The notes beneath the pieces were generated by a model, which did not search any database, was not told where the DNA came from, and saw only the letters and a program-made list of their open reading frames with translations. A DNA stretch of 64,000 nucleotides. Origin: Methylophilus methylotrophus DSM 46235 = ATCC 53528. Its GTDB lineage: Bacteria > Pseudomonadota > Gammaproteobacteria > Burkholderiales > Methylophilaceae. This document shows positions 1 to 9,846 of this stretch, in pieces (positions within the stretch are counted from its first letter, which is position 1; each line of letters starts with the position of its first letter). Made by a program: the position numbers and the translations under genes. The stretch covers positions 113,070 through 177,069 of the forward strand of contig NZ_KB905145.1 of the NCBI RefSeq assembly GCF_000378225.1. Reading direction: 5' to 3'.

Positions 1-666
1 ATCGTAACGGTTAGGATCGGTGTCTTTAGGTGAACCGAAAATCGCACTACCTGCGACGAAGGTATCAGCCCCGGCTTTTGCGATCTCTGCAATGTTGTTT
101 GCGTTGACGCCACCATCTACTTCCAGCCAGATCTGGCGGCCAGTTTTTTCGTAATAAGCGTCAATGCGGGCACGGGCCTGTTTCAGTTTATCCAAGGTGG
201 ATGGAATGAATTTCTGGCCACCAAACCCCGGGTTCACCGACATCAGCAAAATCATGTCCACTTTATCCATTACGTAATCCAGGTAATGCAACGGTGTGGC
301 TGGGTTAAATACCAGGCCAGACTTGCAACCGCTATCGCGGATCAAGGCCAGGCTACGGTCAATGTGGTCAGAGGCTTCCGGGTGGAATGTGATGATGTCA
401 GCACCCGCTTTGGCAAAGTCAGGAATGATGCGGTCTACTGGTTTGACCATCAGGTGCACATCAATCAGGGCGCCTACATTGTGTGACAGATCACGAATCG
501 CATCACAGACCAATGGGCCGATAGTCAGGTTAGGCACATAGTGATTATCCATGACGTCAAAGTGAACGATGTCTGTGCCAGATTTAATGACGTTTTCGAT
601 TTCCTGGCCTAGTTTGGCAAAGTTGGCAGAAAGAATACTTGGGGCAATGCGAAAAGTTTTGTCCAT
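1..666 (-). CDS. rpe: Ribulose-phosphate 3-epimerase (3' end cut by window edge)
   Basis: Reading the minus strand from the ATG at 666 gives an open frame of 222 codons running off the window at position 1. It begins [20 protein letters not shown] and contains [36 protein letters not shown] and EVDGGVN, the TIM-barrel signatures of Rpe with its metal-binding Asp/His positions. The enzyme interconverts ribulose 5-phosphate and xylulose 5-phosphate. In methylotrophs using the ribulose monophosphate cycle it regenerates the formaldehyde acceptor. The usual length is about 225 residues, so only the last few codons are missing. It is divergent from hemA. Confidence 0.95.
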   Translation of the reverse strand, partial: MDKTFRIAPSILSANFAKLGQEIENVIKSGTDIVHFDVMDNHYVPNLTIGPLVCDAIRDLSHNVGALIDVHLMVKPVDRIIPDFAKAGADIITFHPEASDHIDRSLALIRDSGCKSGLVFNPATPLHYLDYVMDKVDMILLMSVNPGFGGQKFIPSTLDKLKQARARIDAYYEKTGRQIWLEVDGGVNANNIAEIAKAGADTFVAGSAIFGSPKDTDPNRYD

Positions 667-867
667 GCTGGTGTTCCGTATCTTGAGTTCCGTGAATGAA
701 TCTAATAAAAATTTAGCAAAACCAATATTTTAACGTCATTTTATGTCAAATTAACAGGATTCTTGCTTGTGGCGCGTGAATATAAGAAAATGTCGGCACT
801 TTAGATATGGATTTCCATCCAAACGCCCATGAACTGCCTGCAAGCGCCGATTTGTTTATCTTTTGAC

Positions 868-880
868 CCTGTCCCACAGG
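868..880. promoter_or_regulatory. Small dyad just before hemA
   Basis: CCTGT-CCC-ACAGG is a perfect 5-bp inverted repeat ending 12 bases before the hemA ATG. No convincing Shine-Dalgarno sequence is visible there, so the hairpin could sit in the translation initiation region. The short stem could also be chance. Confidence 0.25.
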
Positions 881-892
881 TAAAATAGCGCC

Positions 893-2152
893 ATGCAGCT
901 GTATACCATTGGTGTTAACCACACCACCGCCCCCATTGCCATCCGCGAGAATGTTGCGTTTAACAACGAAACCTTGCCGCATGCGCTGGCGGATCTGGCA
1001 CGTCACAACGTGGCAGAGGTGGCGATCTTGTCCACCTGCAACCGCACCGAAATTTATGTGCAATCGATCCGGCCAGAAGTCGTGATTGACTGGTTAGCAG
1101 CTTATCACCGCCTCGAAGCAGACAAACTCCTGCCCTACACTTACACCTTGAGCAGCCACGAGGCGGTCAAGCACGCCTTCCGCGTCGCCAGCGGGCTGGA
1201 TAGCATGGTGCTGGGCGAGGCGCAGATTCTGGGGCAGTTCAAGCAGTCAGTCAAAATTGCGCAGGACACTGGTACGTTGGGCACCATGTTACACAAATTG
1301 TTCCAGCGTACATTTGAAGTCGCCAAAGAAGTGCGTACCAATACCGATATTGGTGGCAGTTCGATTTCCATGGCCGCCGCCGCGGTCAAGCTGGCACAGC
1401 GTATTTTTGGGGATTTAAGTACACAAAGCGTGCTGTTTATCGGTGCCGGTGAAATGATAGAGCTGTGTGCCGACCACTTTGCGGCCCAAAAGCCCAAGAA
1501 AATCACCGTTGCCAACCGCACGCTGGAGCGCGGCGAGCAACTGGCAGAAAAAATCCGTGGCCAGGGCCTGAATGTGCAGGCTATCTTGCTCAACGACCTG
1601 CCAGAACGCTTTCACGAATTTGATATCGTCATCACCAGTACTGCCAGCCAATTGCCGATTGTCGGCTTGGGCATGGTAGAGCGCGCCATTAAAGCACGTA
1701 AGCACCGGCCGATGTTTATGGTCGACCTCGCTGTGCCGCGCGATATCGAGCCTGAAGTCTCGGCACTGGACGATGTGTTTTTGTATACCGTAGACGACCT
1801 CGCGCAAGTGGTATCAGAAGGCTTAGGCAATCGCCAGGAGGCTGCTGTAAACGCAGAACTCATCGTCAATTCGCGCGTAGAGCACTTTATGCAATGGCTC
1901 AAGCAGCGCGAAGCAGTGCCGACGATTAAAGCATTGCGAGACCAGGTAGATGCCGTGCGCAAGGCCGAGCTGGAAAAAGCACTAAAATTGCTGCAAAAAG
2001 GTGAGCCTCCGGAAAAAGCGCTTGAAGCCCTGAGCAATGCACTCACCAATAAATTTTTGCATGGTCCCAGCCATGCTCTGAATAACAGCCAGGGCGATGC
2101 GCACGCGCACATGGAGCACTTGGTAAAACAACTCTTTCAAATTAAAGAATGA
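893..2152 (+). CDS. hemA: Glutamyl-tRNA reductase
   Basis: This 419-residue protein reduces Glu-tRNA(Glu) to glutamate-1-semialdehyde with NADPH, the first committed step of C5 haem and tetrapyrrole synthesis. The N-terminal catalytic domain shows GVNHTTAP and [11 protein letters not shown], with the thioester-forming Cys at about residue 49. The Rossmann NADPH domain follows ([12 protein letters not shown]), then the C-terminal helical dimerisation domain. Length is normal for the family. The start is the ATG at 893. It lies 53 bases upstream of prfA, the common proteobacterial hemA-prfA-prmC order. Confidence 0.96.
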   Translation: MQLYTIGVNHTTAPIAIRENVAFNNETLPHALADLARHNVAEVAILSTCNRTEIYVQSIRPEVVIDWLAAYHRLEADKLLPYTYTLSSHEAVKHAFRVASGLDSMVLGEAQILGQFKQSVKIAQDTGTLGTMLHKLFQRTFEVAKEVRTNTDIGGSSISMAAAAVKLAQRIFGDLSTQSVLFIGAGEMIELCADHFAAQKPKKITVANRTLERGEQLAEKIRGQGLNVQAILLNDLPERFHEFDIVITSTASQLPIVGLGMVERAIKARKHRPMFMVDLAVPRDIEPEVSALDDVFLYTVDDLAQVVSEGLGNRQEAAVNAELIVNSRVEHFMQWLKQREAVPTIKALRDQVDAVRKAELEKALKLLQKGEPPEKALEALSNALTNKFLHGPSHALNNSQGDAHAHMEHLVKQLFQIKE

Positions 2153-2205
2153 TTTTTTCAACTTGCGGCATCGCCCAAGGTGTGAATATTTAGGTAACTA
2201 AAACG

Positions 2206-3288
2206 ATGAAACCAAGCATGTTACAAAAGCTCGCCAACCTGAGCGAGCGACTGGAAGAACTCAACCGCCTGCTCAGCAGCGAAGGCGTCACTGACAATAT
2301 GGATAAGTACCGTAAAATCATGCAAGAACATACGGAAATCACGCCGATTGTTGAGCAATACCATGTGTACGTGCAAACGGAGGCTGACCTCAAAGAGGCG
2401 CACAACATGCTCTCTGACCCGGAGATGAAAGAGTTCGCGCAGGAAGAAATCGAGAGCGGCAAAAAACGCCTCGAAGAGGTTGAACTCACCCTGCAAAAAC
2501 TGCTGCTGCCCAAAGATCCCAACGACGACAAGAATATCTTCCTCGAAATCCGCGCCGGTACCGGCGGTGACGAATCCGGCCTGTTCGCTGGCGACCTGTT
2601 CCGCATGTATTCACGTTATGCCGACCGCCAGGGCTGGAAGGTGGAAGTGGTTTCTGCCAATGAAGGCGAAGTCGGCGGCTATAAAGAAATTATTGCCAAA
2701 ATCATCGGCTACGGGGCTTATTCAAAACTCAAATTCGAGTCTGGCGGCCACCGCGTACAGCGTGTCCCCGATACCGAAACCCAAGGCCGTATTCATACCT
2801 CTGCCTGTACGGTGGCGATTTTGCCCGAAGTGGAAGAGGTGGGTGATGTAGAAATCAACCCGGCCGATATTCGCATCGACACTTTCCGCGCCTCGGGTGC
2901 CGGTGGTCAGCACATTAACAAAACCGACTCTGCCGTGCGCATTACCCACGCCCCCACAGGGATTGTGGTCGAATGCCAGGACGGCCGCAGCCAGCATGCC
3001 AACAAGGCGCAAGCCATGCAAGTGTTGGCCGCGCGTATCAAGGCCAAACAGGTCGATGAACAACAAAGCAAAATCGCCTCCGAGCGCCGCAACCTGATTG
3101 GTTCGGGTGATCGCTCAGAGCGCATCCGCACCTACAACTACCCGCAAGGCCGGATTACCGATCACCGCATCAACCTGACGCTGTATAAAATTGAAGCAAT
3201 TACCGAAGGCGATATGGATGAGCTGATTAATGCGCTGGCGACTGAATATCAGGCGGATTTGCTGGCGAGTTTAGGTGAAGAAGGTTAA
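2206..3288 (+). CDS. prfA: Peptide chain release factor 1
   Basis: This 360-residue RF1 terminates translation at UAA and UAG. The stop-codon-reading PxT tripeptide is P188-D189-T190. The catalytic GGQ loop is at 233-235 ([16 protein letters not shown]), the same numbering as E. coli RF1. The start MKPSMLQKL fits the family. The gene shares its strand with hemA upstream and with prmC, which encodes the methylase of this GGQ glutamine, downstream. A HEAT-repeat gene lies between prfA and prmC. Confidence 0.97.
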   Translation: MKPSMLQKLANLSERLEELNRLLSSEGVTDNMDKYRKIMQEHTEITPIVEQYHVYVQTEADLKEAHNMLSDPEMKEFAQEEIESGKKRLEEVELTLQKLLLPKDPNDDKNIFLEIRAGTGGDESGLFAGDLFRMYSRYADRQGWKVEVVSANEGEVGGYKEIIAKIIGYGAYSKLKFESGGHRVQRVPDTETQGRIHTSACTVAILPEVEEVGDVEINPADIRIDTFRASGAGGQHINKTDSAVRITHAPTGIVVECQDGRSQHANKAQAMQVLAARIKAKQVDEQQSKIASERRNLIGSGDRSERIRTYNYPQGRITDHRINLTLYKIEAITEGDMDELINALATEYQADLLASLGEEG

Positions 3289-3294
3289 CGCACT

Positions 3295-4143
3295 GTGCAT
3301 GCCTTCCGGACGCCTGTTGCGCCTAGCAGCATCCAGAAAGACAATCCAATCAAGTTTTTGCTGGATGCTGAAGCCATTGATTGCCTGGCACATAATATCG
3401 CCTTAGTGCATTCCCACTTTGATGCAAAAGTATTCAAAACCTTGGCAATCACCAACATTGCGGCGTTAGGGATTATGGACCGTTCGGCACACATTGCCGC
3501 GGCTTTAAAAGCGACATTGCCAGCCAAATTCTCAGATGCCACTGACATCCTACTCAAAACGCTCACCCCACCCAATGTGCATACCGAACGCCTGGGGCTC
3601 AGCGTGTTTTTTTATCTGCCCCATACCCGCTTTGTCGCGGAATACGGGCGTAACCCACAACATAATGGTGGCGAAGATCCGTTTGAAGTGGCCATGCGTG
3701 CACAGTATGAATTGACGCGCCGCTTTACTGCCGAGTTTTCCATTCGTCCGTTTTTAATGCATGATTTTGAGCGCACGCTGAATCAACTTACCTTATGGCT
3801 CAATGACCCAGACCCGCATGTGCGCCGTCTATGCACTGAGGGCTGCCGTCCACGGCTACCTTGGGGTGCTCGCATTCCCCAGCTGATTAAAGACCCCAGG
3901 CCGACGCTGCCGATACTCGAGGCACTGAAAAATGACCCCAGCCTGTATGTGCGCCGCAGTGTTGCGAATCATCTGGGTGATATTGCCAAAGACCATCCGG
4001 AATTGGCGTTTGACATATGTGAGCGCTGGCTCACAAATGCTGACAAAGACCTGAAATGGGTGATCCGCCATGCCGTGCGTCATCCGGCCAAACAGGGTCA
4101 TGCCACTGCGATTGCCTTACGTAAAGCAGCAGGGGGCAGGTAG
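3295..4143 (+). CDS. HEAT-repeat protein, DNA alkylation repair (AlkD-like) superfamily
   Basis: This 282-residue, all-helical-looking protein starts at GTG 3295, six bases after prfA. Its stop overlaps the prmC start by one base. The second half carries HEAT-like helices with DPDPHVRRLCTEGCRPRLPW and DPSLYVRRSVANHLGDIAKDHP, the paired VRR repeats typical of bacterial AlkC/AlkD-like proteins annotated as DNA alkylation repair. Whether it excises alkylated bases cannot be judged, because catalytic residues of the family vary. Translational coupling with prfA and prmC shows co-expression, not function. An alternative is a generic HEAT scaffold. Confidence 0.75.
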   Translation: MHAFRTPVAPSSIQKDNPIKFLLDAEAIDCLAHNIALVHSHFDAKVFKTLAITNIAALGIMDRSAHIAAALKATLPAKFSDATDILLKTLTPPNVHTERLGLSVFFYLPHTRFVAEYGRNPQHNGGEDPFEVAMRAQYELTRRFTAEFSIRPFLMHDFERTLNQLTLWLNDPDPHVRRLCTEGCRPRLPWGARIPQLIKDPRPTLPILEALKNDPSLYVRRSVANHLGDIAKDHPELAFDICERWLTNADKDLKWVIRHAVRHPAKQGHATAIALRKAAGGR

Positions 4144-5000
4144 TGCCAAAGACCGTGCAACAATGGTTGCAATCGGCACGGCAACAACTGGCTCAGTTTG
4201 TGCTGCCTGATGAAGCGGCGATCGAAGCCCAGTTACTGTTGATGCATGTGCTCAATGTGAATCGCGCCTGGCTGATTGCGCATGCCACTGACCTGCTGCA
4301 AGCCGTTGCGGCCAATAATTTTGAAAAGCTGGTTCAGCGCCGCCTGCAAGGGGAGCCTGTTGCGCATATCTTAGGCTCTCGGGAGTTTTTTGGGCTCACC
4401 CTCAAAGTCACACCGGATACGCTGATTCCCCGCCCGGATACCGAAACGCTGGTTGAAGCCGCGCTGCAAAAAATCAATGGGCCTATGCATATTCTGGATT
4501 TGGGCACTGGGACTGGTGCCATTGCCCTGGCGATTGCCAGACATGCTCCGCAATGTGAGGTCATTGCCGTGGATGTGTCAGCTGCTGCACTTGCGGTTGC
4601 CAAAGAAAATGCAGCAGCATTGCAACTCGGCAACCTGCAATGCGTAGCCAGCAATTGGTTCGCGGCCCTGCCTGAGTGCAAATTTGACCTCATCGTCAGC
4701 AACCCGCCTTATATCGAAGGCAATGACCCACACTTGCAACAAGGCGATTTGCGCTTCGAACCTTTATCAGCCCTGGCATCCGGTGCTGATGGTCTGCAAG
4801 ATATCCGCCAGATCATTGCCCAGGCACCCGCCTACTTAAATGAAGGGGGCTGGTTGATGCTGGAACATGGTTACAACCAAGCTCCAGCAGTCCAAAAATT
4901 ATTGAACGCACATGGTTTTCAAGACATCCAAACCATCAAGGATCTGGGCGATAATCCTCGCGTCACCCTTGGACAAATAGGCAGCACCAACCCAGTATGA
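4143..5000 (+). CDS. prmC: Release factor glutamine N5-methyltransferase
   Basis: This 285-residue SAM-dependent methylase acts on the GGQ glutamine of RF1 and RF2. The N-terminal helical domain is followed by the SAM motif DLGTGTGAIALAIA and the NPPY catalytic motif at residues 187-190 (SNPPYIEGND). The start is GTG at 4143, overlapping the TAG of the HEAT gene. The protein probably modifies the product of prfA encoded about 0.85 kb upstream. Confidence 0.95.
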   Translation: MPKTVQQWLQSARQQLAQFVLPDEAAIEAQLLLMHVLNVNRAWLIAHATDLLQAVAANNFEKLVQRRLQGEPVAHILGSREFFGLTLKVTPDTLIPRPDTETLVEAALQKINGPMHILDLGTGTGAIALAIARHAPQCEVIAVDVSAAALAVAKENAAALQLGNLQCVASNWFAALPECKFDLIVSNPPYIEGNDPHLQQGDLRFEPLSALASGADGLQDIRQIIAQAPAYLNEGGWLMLEHGYNQAPAVQKLLNAHGFQDIQTIKDLGDNPRVTLGQIGSTNPV

Positions 5001-5042
5001 TTTTTGCTTGAGTAAAGATACGTTAGTCTCAAGTATCATTTT
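4997..5042 (+). terminator. Possible terminator after prmC
   Basis: An interrupted hairpin pairs ATGAT (4997-5001) with ATCAT (5035-5039) and CTTGAG (5007-5012) with CTCAAG (5028-5033), followed by a short T run. The loop is long and the T run weak, so efficiency is doubtful. Confidence 0.4.
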
Positions 5043-5056
5043 CTGGAAAAAACATT

Positions 5057-5854
5057 ATGCAATCTATCCCACATATCAAAGCCGTTTTATTTGACCTGGA
5101 TGGCGTGCTCTACATCGGCAAACAGCTGATTCCCGGCGCATTGTCCGCTGTGGCACAGTTGCGCAAAGCAGGGATTGCCGTGCGCTTTGTCACCAATACC
5201 AGCACACTTTCCCTAAACTCACTCCAGCAAAAGCTGAACGACCTCGGCTTCAATACGGTGCCCGAAGAAATCATGAGTGCACCACAAGCGACCATCCAGT
5301 ATTTAAAAAAGCAATCCAATCCGGTTTGCAAACTATTGCTGGCAGAGGACGTTAAAAAGGACTTTGCCTGCTTTGACCAGTCTGCAACCGCAGCCAATTA
5401 TGTGGTGATTGGTGATATCGGTGACCAGTGGTCTTATGAGTTATTGAATGAAGTGTTTCATTGCCTGGTGAATGGTGCTCAGTTAATCGCGATTCATAAA
5501 AACCGTTTCTGGCAAACCGAAACTGGCTTGCAAATGGATATTGGTGCCTTTGTTACCGGCCTGGAATATGCCAGCAACACCCAGGCCATGCTCATGGGTA
5601 AACCTTCCCGCCATTTTTTCAATCAGGTGGTGGATACATTACGGATGAAGCCTTCTGATATCGTGATGGTGGGTGACGATATTGATGCCGATGTGGGTGG
5701 CGCGCAGGATGCTGGACTGCATGGCATTCTGGTGAAAACCGGCAAGTACCGCGAAACCTATACCCGCCTTTCAGCGATTGAGCCAGATGCGATTATCCAA
5801 TCCGTCGCAGACCTTCCCACGTTGCTGGGTTGTTTATCGATTCAGACCCATTAA
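5057..5854 (+). CDS. HAD-superfamily phosphatase, subclass IIA (NagD/LHPP-like)
   Basis: This 265-residue protein has HAD motif I AVLFDLDGVLYIG (nucleophile and acid Asp), motif II VTNTST, the C2-type cap of the NagD-like IIA subclass, a lysine motif around LMGKPS, and the motif IV acidic pair in VMVGDDIDADVGGA. Relatives dephosphorylate small phosphometabolites or phosphohistidine/pyrophosphate (the LHPP-like group); the substrate here is not evident. It stands alone between prmC and metX. Confidence 0.85.
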   Translation: MQSIPHIKAVLFDLDGVLYIGKQLIPGALSAVAQLRKAGIAVRFVTNTSTLSLNSLQQKLNDLGFNTVPEEIMSAPQATIQYLKKQSNPVCKLLLAEDVKKDFACFDQSATAANYVVIGDIGDQWSYELLNEVFHCLVNGAQLIAIHKNRFWQTETGLQMDIGAFVTGLEYASNTQAMLMGKPSRHFFNQVVDTLRMKPSDIVMVGDDIDADVGGAQDAGLHGILVKTGKYRETYTRLSAIEPDAIIQSVADLPTLLGCLSIQTH

Positions 5855-5907
5855 ACGCAACTTAGCCTGTCTCGCCGTTTCGGCATGCTGCATAGTATAA
5901 TCGCGGC

Positions 5908-7035
5908 ATGTCTGAATCGAATTCTGTTGGTATCGTTAAAGCGCAGGTTGCGCACTTCACCCAGCCGCTGACCCTTAAAAGCGGCGCTGTGTTGCCACAA
6001 TACCATCTTGCTTATGAAACCTATGGTGAACTCAACGCGGCCAAAACCAATGCGGTATTGATTTGTCACGCCTTGTCCGGCAATCATCATGTCGCTGGTC
6101 GCTATTCGCCGGAAGATAAATATCCTGGCTGGTGGGATAACCTTGTTGGCCCCGGTAAGCCACTGGATACCAACAAGTTTTTTGTGATTGGCCTCAACAA
6201 TCTGGGCGGCTGTCACGGTAGTAGCGGCCCTTCCAGCGTAAATCCACTCACTGACCGGCCTTACAGTGCAACGTTCCCAGTCGTGACGGTAGAAGACTGG
6301 GTGGAATCTCAGGCGCGCCTGTTGGATTATCTTGGAATTGACCAACTGGCAGCCGTGATTGGTGGCAGCCTGGGAGGCATGCAAGCGCTGCACTGGAATA
6401 TTGTCTACCCCGAGCGTGTACGGCATGCCTTTGTCATTGCCTCTGCGCCCAACCTGACCGCACAGAACATGGCCTTTAACGAAGTGGCACGCCAGGCGAT
6501 TATTACCGACCCCGAGTTTTTTGACGGCGATTATTATAATCATGGCACCGTCCCCCGCCGCGGCTTGCGTATTGCCCGTATGCTGGGGCATATCACCTAC
6601 TTGTCAGATGACGCCATGGGTGAAAAATTTGGCCGCAAATTGCGCCATGGCGATGTGAAGTACAGCTTTGATGTCGAATTTGAAATGGAATCTTACTTGC
6701 GCTATCAGGGCGACAAGTTTGCCGGGGAATTTGATGCCAACACCTATTTGCGCATGACACGCGCACTGGACTATTTTGACCCGGCCCTCGATTATGACGG
6801 CAATTTAAGCAAGGCGCTCAGCCGTGCCAAGGCCAAGTTTGTCGTCATCTCGTTTACCACTGACTGGCGCTTTTCGCCTGCCCGCTCACGCGAAATTGTC
6901 CAGGCCTTGCTGGATAACGCCTTGCCCGTCAAATATGCCGAGGTAACTTCTGCCCATGGCCATGACGCTTTCTTGATGCCGGATGCGCATTACCACGCCA
7001 TCATGCGCGCCTACCTGGAGCAAATCAAAGTATGA
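5908..7035 (+). CDS. metX: Homoserine O-acyltransferase
   Basis: This 375-residue alpha/beta-hydrolase activates homoserine by acylation, the first dedicated step to methionine. The nucleophile Ser154 sits in IGGSLGGMQ and the catalytic His in [10 protein letters not shown] near the C-terminus. The oxyanion region [14 protein letters not shown] is present. Proteobacterial MetX proteins paired with MetW often use succinyl-CoA rather than acetyl-CoA; the donor cannot be decided here. A TAGTATAAT -10-like sequence lies just upstream. The stop overlaps the metW start by 4 bases. Confidence 0.94.
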   Translation: MSESNSVGIVKAQVAHFTQPLTLKSGAVLPQYHLAYETYGELNAAKTNAVLICHALSGNHHVAGRYSPEDKYPGWWDNLVGPGKPLDTNKFFVIGLNNLGGCHGSSGPSSVNPLTDRPYSATFPVVTVEDWVESQARLLDYLGIDQLAAVIGGSLGGMQALHWNIVYPERVRHAFVIASAPNLTAQNMAFNEVARQAIITDPEFFDGDYYNHGTVPRRGLRIARMLGHITYLSDDAMGEKFGRKLRHGDVKYSFDVEFEMESYLRYQGDKFAGEFDANTYLRMTRALDYFDPALDYDGNLSKALSRAKAKFVVISFTTDWRFSPARSREIVQALLDNALPVKYAEVTSAHGHDAFLMPDAHYHAIMRAYLEQIKV

Positions 7036-7637
7036 CGAATGCAAATATTACCAATATTCGCCCAGACTTTGCATTAATTACAAACTGGGTGCAAGCAAAA
7101 GCCAAAGTGCTGGATCTCGGTTGTGGCGATGGCACACTGCTCACGCATTTACATGAAACCCTGAGCACCACCGGCTATGGCATCGAAAAAGATGATGGTA
7201 ACTGGCTGGCAGCCTTAAAAAACGGGGTGGACGTGATTCAAATGAACCTTGAAGAAGGCCTGTCCGGCTTTGAAGACCAGTCATTCGACACGGTCATCCT
7301 GTCGCAGACTTTGCAAGCCATGCACAATACTGAGAGCATCGTGCACGAAATGCTGCGTGTTGGCCGCGAAATCATCGTGACTTTCCCCAATTTTGGCTAT
7401 TGGCGCAACCGCCTGCAAATCACGCTGGGGAATATGCCGGTCTCCAAAAGCCTGCCATATCAATGGTATGACACGCCCAACGTGCATTTATGCACCATCC
7501 ACGACTTTGACCACTTTTGCCGCCAGCACAACATTCAAGTCATTGAACGTAAAGTGATTACCGATGGCCAGGATATTCATTTTTTGCCTAACCTGCTGGG
7601 CAATCTCGCAATGTACCGGTTGAAACGCGCCGCCTAA
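7032..7637 (+). CDS. metW: Methionine biosynthesis protein MetW
   Basis: This 201-residue methyltransferase-fold protein has the SAM-like motif [15 protein letters not shown]. It starts at ATG 7032, inside the end of metX (ATGA overlap). The metX-metW pair is conserved in many proteobacteria, where MetW is needed with MetX for homoserine acylation. Its own enzymatic activity is not established. Confidence 0.93.
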   Translation: MTNANITNIRPDFALITNWVQAKAKVLDLGCGDGTLLTHLHETLSTTGYGIEKDDGNWLAALKNGVDVIQMNLEEGLSGFEDQSFDTVILSQTLQAMHNTESIVHEMLRVGREIIVTFPNFGYWRNRLQITLGNMPVSKSLPYQWYDTPNVHLCTIHDFDHFCRQHNIQVIERKVITDGQDIHFLPNLLGNLAMYRLKRAA

Positions 7638-7663
7638 TCCCGACAAGAGACCAAAGGGTGCCC

Positions 7664-9577
7664 TTAAGAAAGATTGAGCGCTTTCAGGCGCCGGTAAAGC
7701 GTATTTCGGCTTAACCCCAACTGACGGGAAACGGCCGAAATATTGCCGCCATGCTGCAGCATGGCCTGCCGGATGGCTTCATCGTTTTGGGCTTTCAAGT
7801 TGCCGGCTGCTAACGCTGGCCGTGCAGAACCGACGGGTGTAGAAGGTTCGCTGATGGGGTACATTTCATCGAGAAAGTCCTGCATCAAATGCTGGCGGCC
7901 AATCACGCCGCCATCTGCCAAGGCCACGGCCGTGCGCAACACATTATGCAACTGGCGTACATTGCCCGGCCAAGGATGCGCATTAAACAGTGCCATGACC
8001 TCATCACTTAAGCTGGCTTGTGGCGCCTGTTCGATTTGCAGAATCACCTGAATCAGCCTTGCCATATCCAGCCGCTCGCGTAGCGCAGGTAACTGCACAC
8101 TCAAGCCATTGATGCGGTAATATAGATCACTGCGAAACTCGCCCGCTGCCACTTTGTCTTTTAACTTCTGATTCGTCGCGCTCAGCAGCATAAAGTTGAC
8201 CGGAATCGCCTTGCTGCCTCCCAACGGGGTGACACTGCGCTCTTGCAGCACGCGTAACAAGCGTGCTTGTAGCGACAGCGGCATATCGCCAATCTCATCC
8301 AAGAACAAGGTGCCGCCATCCGCTTGCTGAATCTTGCCAATATTGCCTTTGCGTTTCGCCCCGGTGTACGCGCCCTCCTCATAGCCAAACAGTTCGGCTT
8401 CAATCAGCCCTTCTGGCAAGGCCGCACAGTTGACGGCAATAAACGGCTTGTTGCGGCGCGCACTGGCGTCATGAATGGCACGGGAAAATAATTCTTTACC
8501 CGCGCCGGTTTCGCCGAGAATCAGCACCGGAATGTCCTTATCCAGCACTTGTTTGACCTGGGTGATCGCCAATTTAAATTGGGGGTCACCACTATCGAGC
8601 AGCTCCAGGCTGGCCGCAGATTCGCGTGGCGTCATCGCCACTGGCTTTTTGGCGATAGTGGCTGGCTGGCTGGTCGATGCACGCGCAAACAAACGGGCGC
8701 CATTGCGCAGATGCAAGGGAAATAGGACATCAGCATTTAAACCGCGCTGCTTGAACGAGGCCCATGACTCGTCAAAAATGTCTTCAAAAGCAATACGGCG
8801 CGCAGACAGACTATCCTGGTCCAGCGGCAAACCAAACTGGAACTGGCCGCTACGGTTAATGGCCTGCAACTGGCCAGTGGCATCAAACAAGGCAACCCCT
8901 TCCCATAAAGTGCCAATAAACTCTGGCCGCACATGAAAGTGCACACCAATCTCGCCCTCTGCAGAGGCATGGAACAGCCTGTTTTCTACCATTTGTGCGG
9001 CCATTTTCACCAGGGCCAAGGTATGTTGCTGTGGTGCATTGAGGTCGTTGGAGACATCCAGCGTGGCGACCAAATGATTATTGGCGGCAAAGATTGGCAC
9101 GGCGGAACAGCTGAGTGAATGGTGGTAGGCCATAAAATGCTCGGCGCCCTGCACACTGATTGGCAGGCGTTCGACCAATGCTGTCCCAATCGCATTGGTG
9201 CCGCGGTGCTCCTCGCTCCAAGAAGCGCCAGGCAATAGGGACGCCCTGACCTGGTTTTCATCCACGCCTTCACCCATGGTGCGCAAAATCACGCCTTCGT
9301 TATCGGTCAAAATCACCAGGCTGCGCGTATGGGCAATTTGCTCACTCAAGGTGATCATTTCTGGCTCGGCATGGGTGAGCAACAGGCGGTTTTTCTCCAG
9401 GCGCTGCGCCAGCTCTTGCGCGGTGATCACTTGGTCTTCAGCTGTCGCCTGCTCATCCACGCCCTTAACCATGCAACGCCGCCATGAGCGGGCAATCGCC
9501 TCGGCAATGGCGCGTTGATCGTCACGCAAACCCAATGTTGGCTGTGTTGTAGATGAAGGGGAATACTTGTTGGGCAT
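7664..9577 (-). CDS. Sigma-54-dependent activator, AcoR/BmoR-like (GAF-AAA-Fis)
   Basis: This is a bacterial enhancer-binding protein of about 637 residues if started at the ATG at 9577 (MPNKYSPSST). The longest frame reaches 9751 but would run through the xoxF -24/-12 promoter, so the shorter start is preferred; an intermediate ATG lies at 9679. It has an N-terminal GAF-like sensor region, a central AAA+ domain with Walker A GETGAGKE and a GAYTGA loop (Tyr in place of the commoner Phe, a tolerated variant), and a C-terminal Fis-type HTH (ISAVSRQLGLSRNTLYRRL). Relatives respond to alcohols, acetoin or similar small molecules. Its divergence from xoxF makes it the obvious candidate activator of that gene. 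Confidence 0.88.
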   Translation of the reverse strand: MPNKYSPSSTTQPTLGLRDDQRAIAEAIARSWRRCMVKGVDEQATAEDQVITAQELAQRLEKNRLLLTHAEPEMITLSEQIAHTRSLVILTDNEGVILRTMGEGVDENQVRASLLPGASWSEEHRGTNAIGTALVERLPISVQGAEHFMAYHHSLSCSAVPIFAANNHLVATLDVSNDLNAPQQHTLALVKMAAQMVENRLFHASAEGEIGVHFHVRPEFIGTLWEGVALFDATGQLQAINRSGQFQFGLPLDQDSLSARRIAFEDIFDESWASFKQRGLNADVLFPLHLRNGARLFARASTSQPATIAKKPVAMTPRESAASLELLDSGDPQFKLAITQVKQVLDKDIPVLILGETGAGKELFSRAIHDASARRNKPFIAVNCAALPEGLIEAELFGYEEGAYTGAKRKGNIGKIQQADGGTLFLDEIGDMPLSLQARLLRVLQERSVTPLGGSKAIPVNFMLLSATNQKLKDKVAAGEFRSDLYYRINGLSVQLPALRERLDMARLIQVILQIEQAPQASLSDEVMALFNAHPWPGNVRQLHNVLRTAVALADGGVIGRQHLMQDFLDEMYPISEPSTPVGSARPALAAGNLKAQNDEAIRQAMLQHGGNISAVSRQLGLSRNTLYRRLKALNLS

Positions 9578-9592
9578 GGAAAACTGAGCACC

Positions 9593-9628
9593 TGTCACAT
9601 CAGATTGAACAACTGTACCAGTATGACA
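9593..9628. promoter_or_regulatory. Possible enhancer (UAS) for the AcoR-like activator
   Basis: TGTCA (9593-9597) and TGACA (9624-9628) form inverted half-sites about 140 bp upstream of the predicted xoxF transcription start, where an enhancer-binding protein would be expected. Half-sites are short and the spacer long, so this is a pointer only. Confidence 0.25.
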
Positions 9629-9739
9629 CAGTCGTGAACAGCGCACACAATCTTGCACACGCTCGCGGACAGTTAACATATCTGAATAACTCACTGATTT
9701 TAATATATTTTTTAAAAATTTCCAAAAAAATGTTGCGCT

Positions 9740-9754
9740 TGGCACACGCATTGC
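9740..9754 (+). promoter_or_regulatory. Sigma-54 (-24/-12) promoter of xoxF
   Basis: TGGCAC-ACGCA-TTGC, followed by A, matches the RpoN consensus TGGCACG-N4-TTGCW. The invariant GG (9741-9742) and GC (9753-9754) have the required spacing. Transcription should start near 9765, leaving an 80-nt leader to the xoxF ATG. A divergently encoded sigma-54 activator is immediately adjacent. Confidence 0.88.
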
Positions 9755-9846
9755 AATGAGTGATCAAGCCGTTACAAAAGAAGCGTTTGTTACCGGCGTG
9801 TTAAACAATTCATCCAGCTTCAAAGCAACCATTTTGGAGGTTATTT

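Noticed and set aside
5855..5907. SAM riboswitch before metX
   Set aside because: The spacer is only 53 bp and shows no conserved riboswitch core.
9578..9751. N-terminal extension of the AcoR-like protein to the first ATG at 9751
   Set aside because: It would place coding sequence across the xoxF -24/-12 promoter, and family length and start fit ATG 9577 better. The intermediate start at 9679 remains possible.
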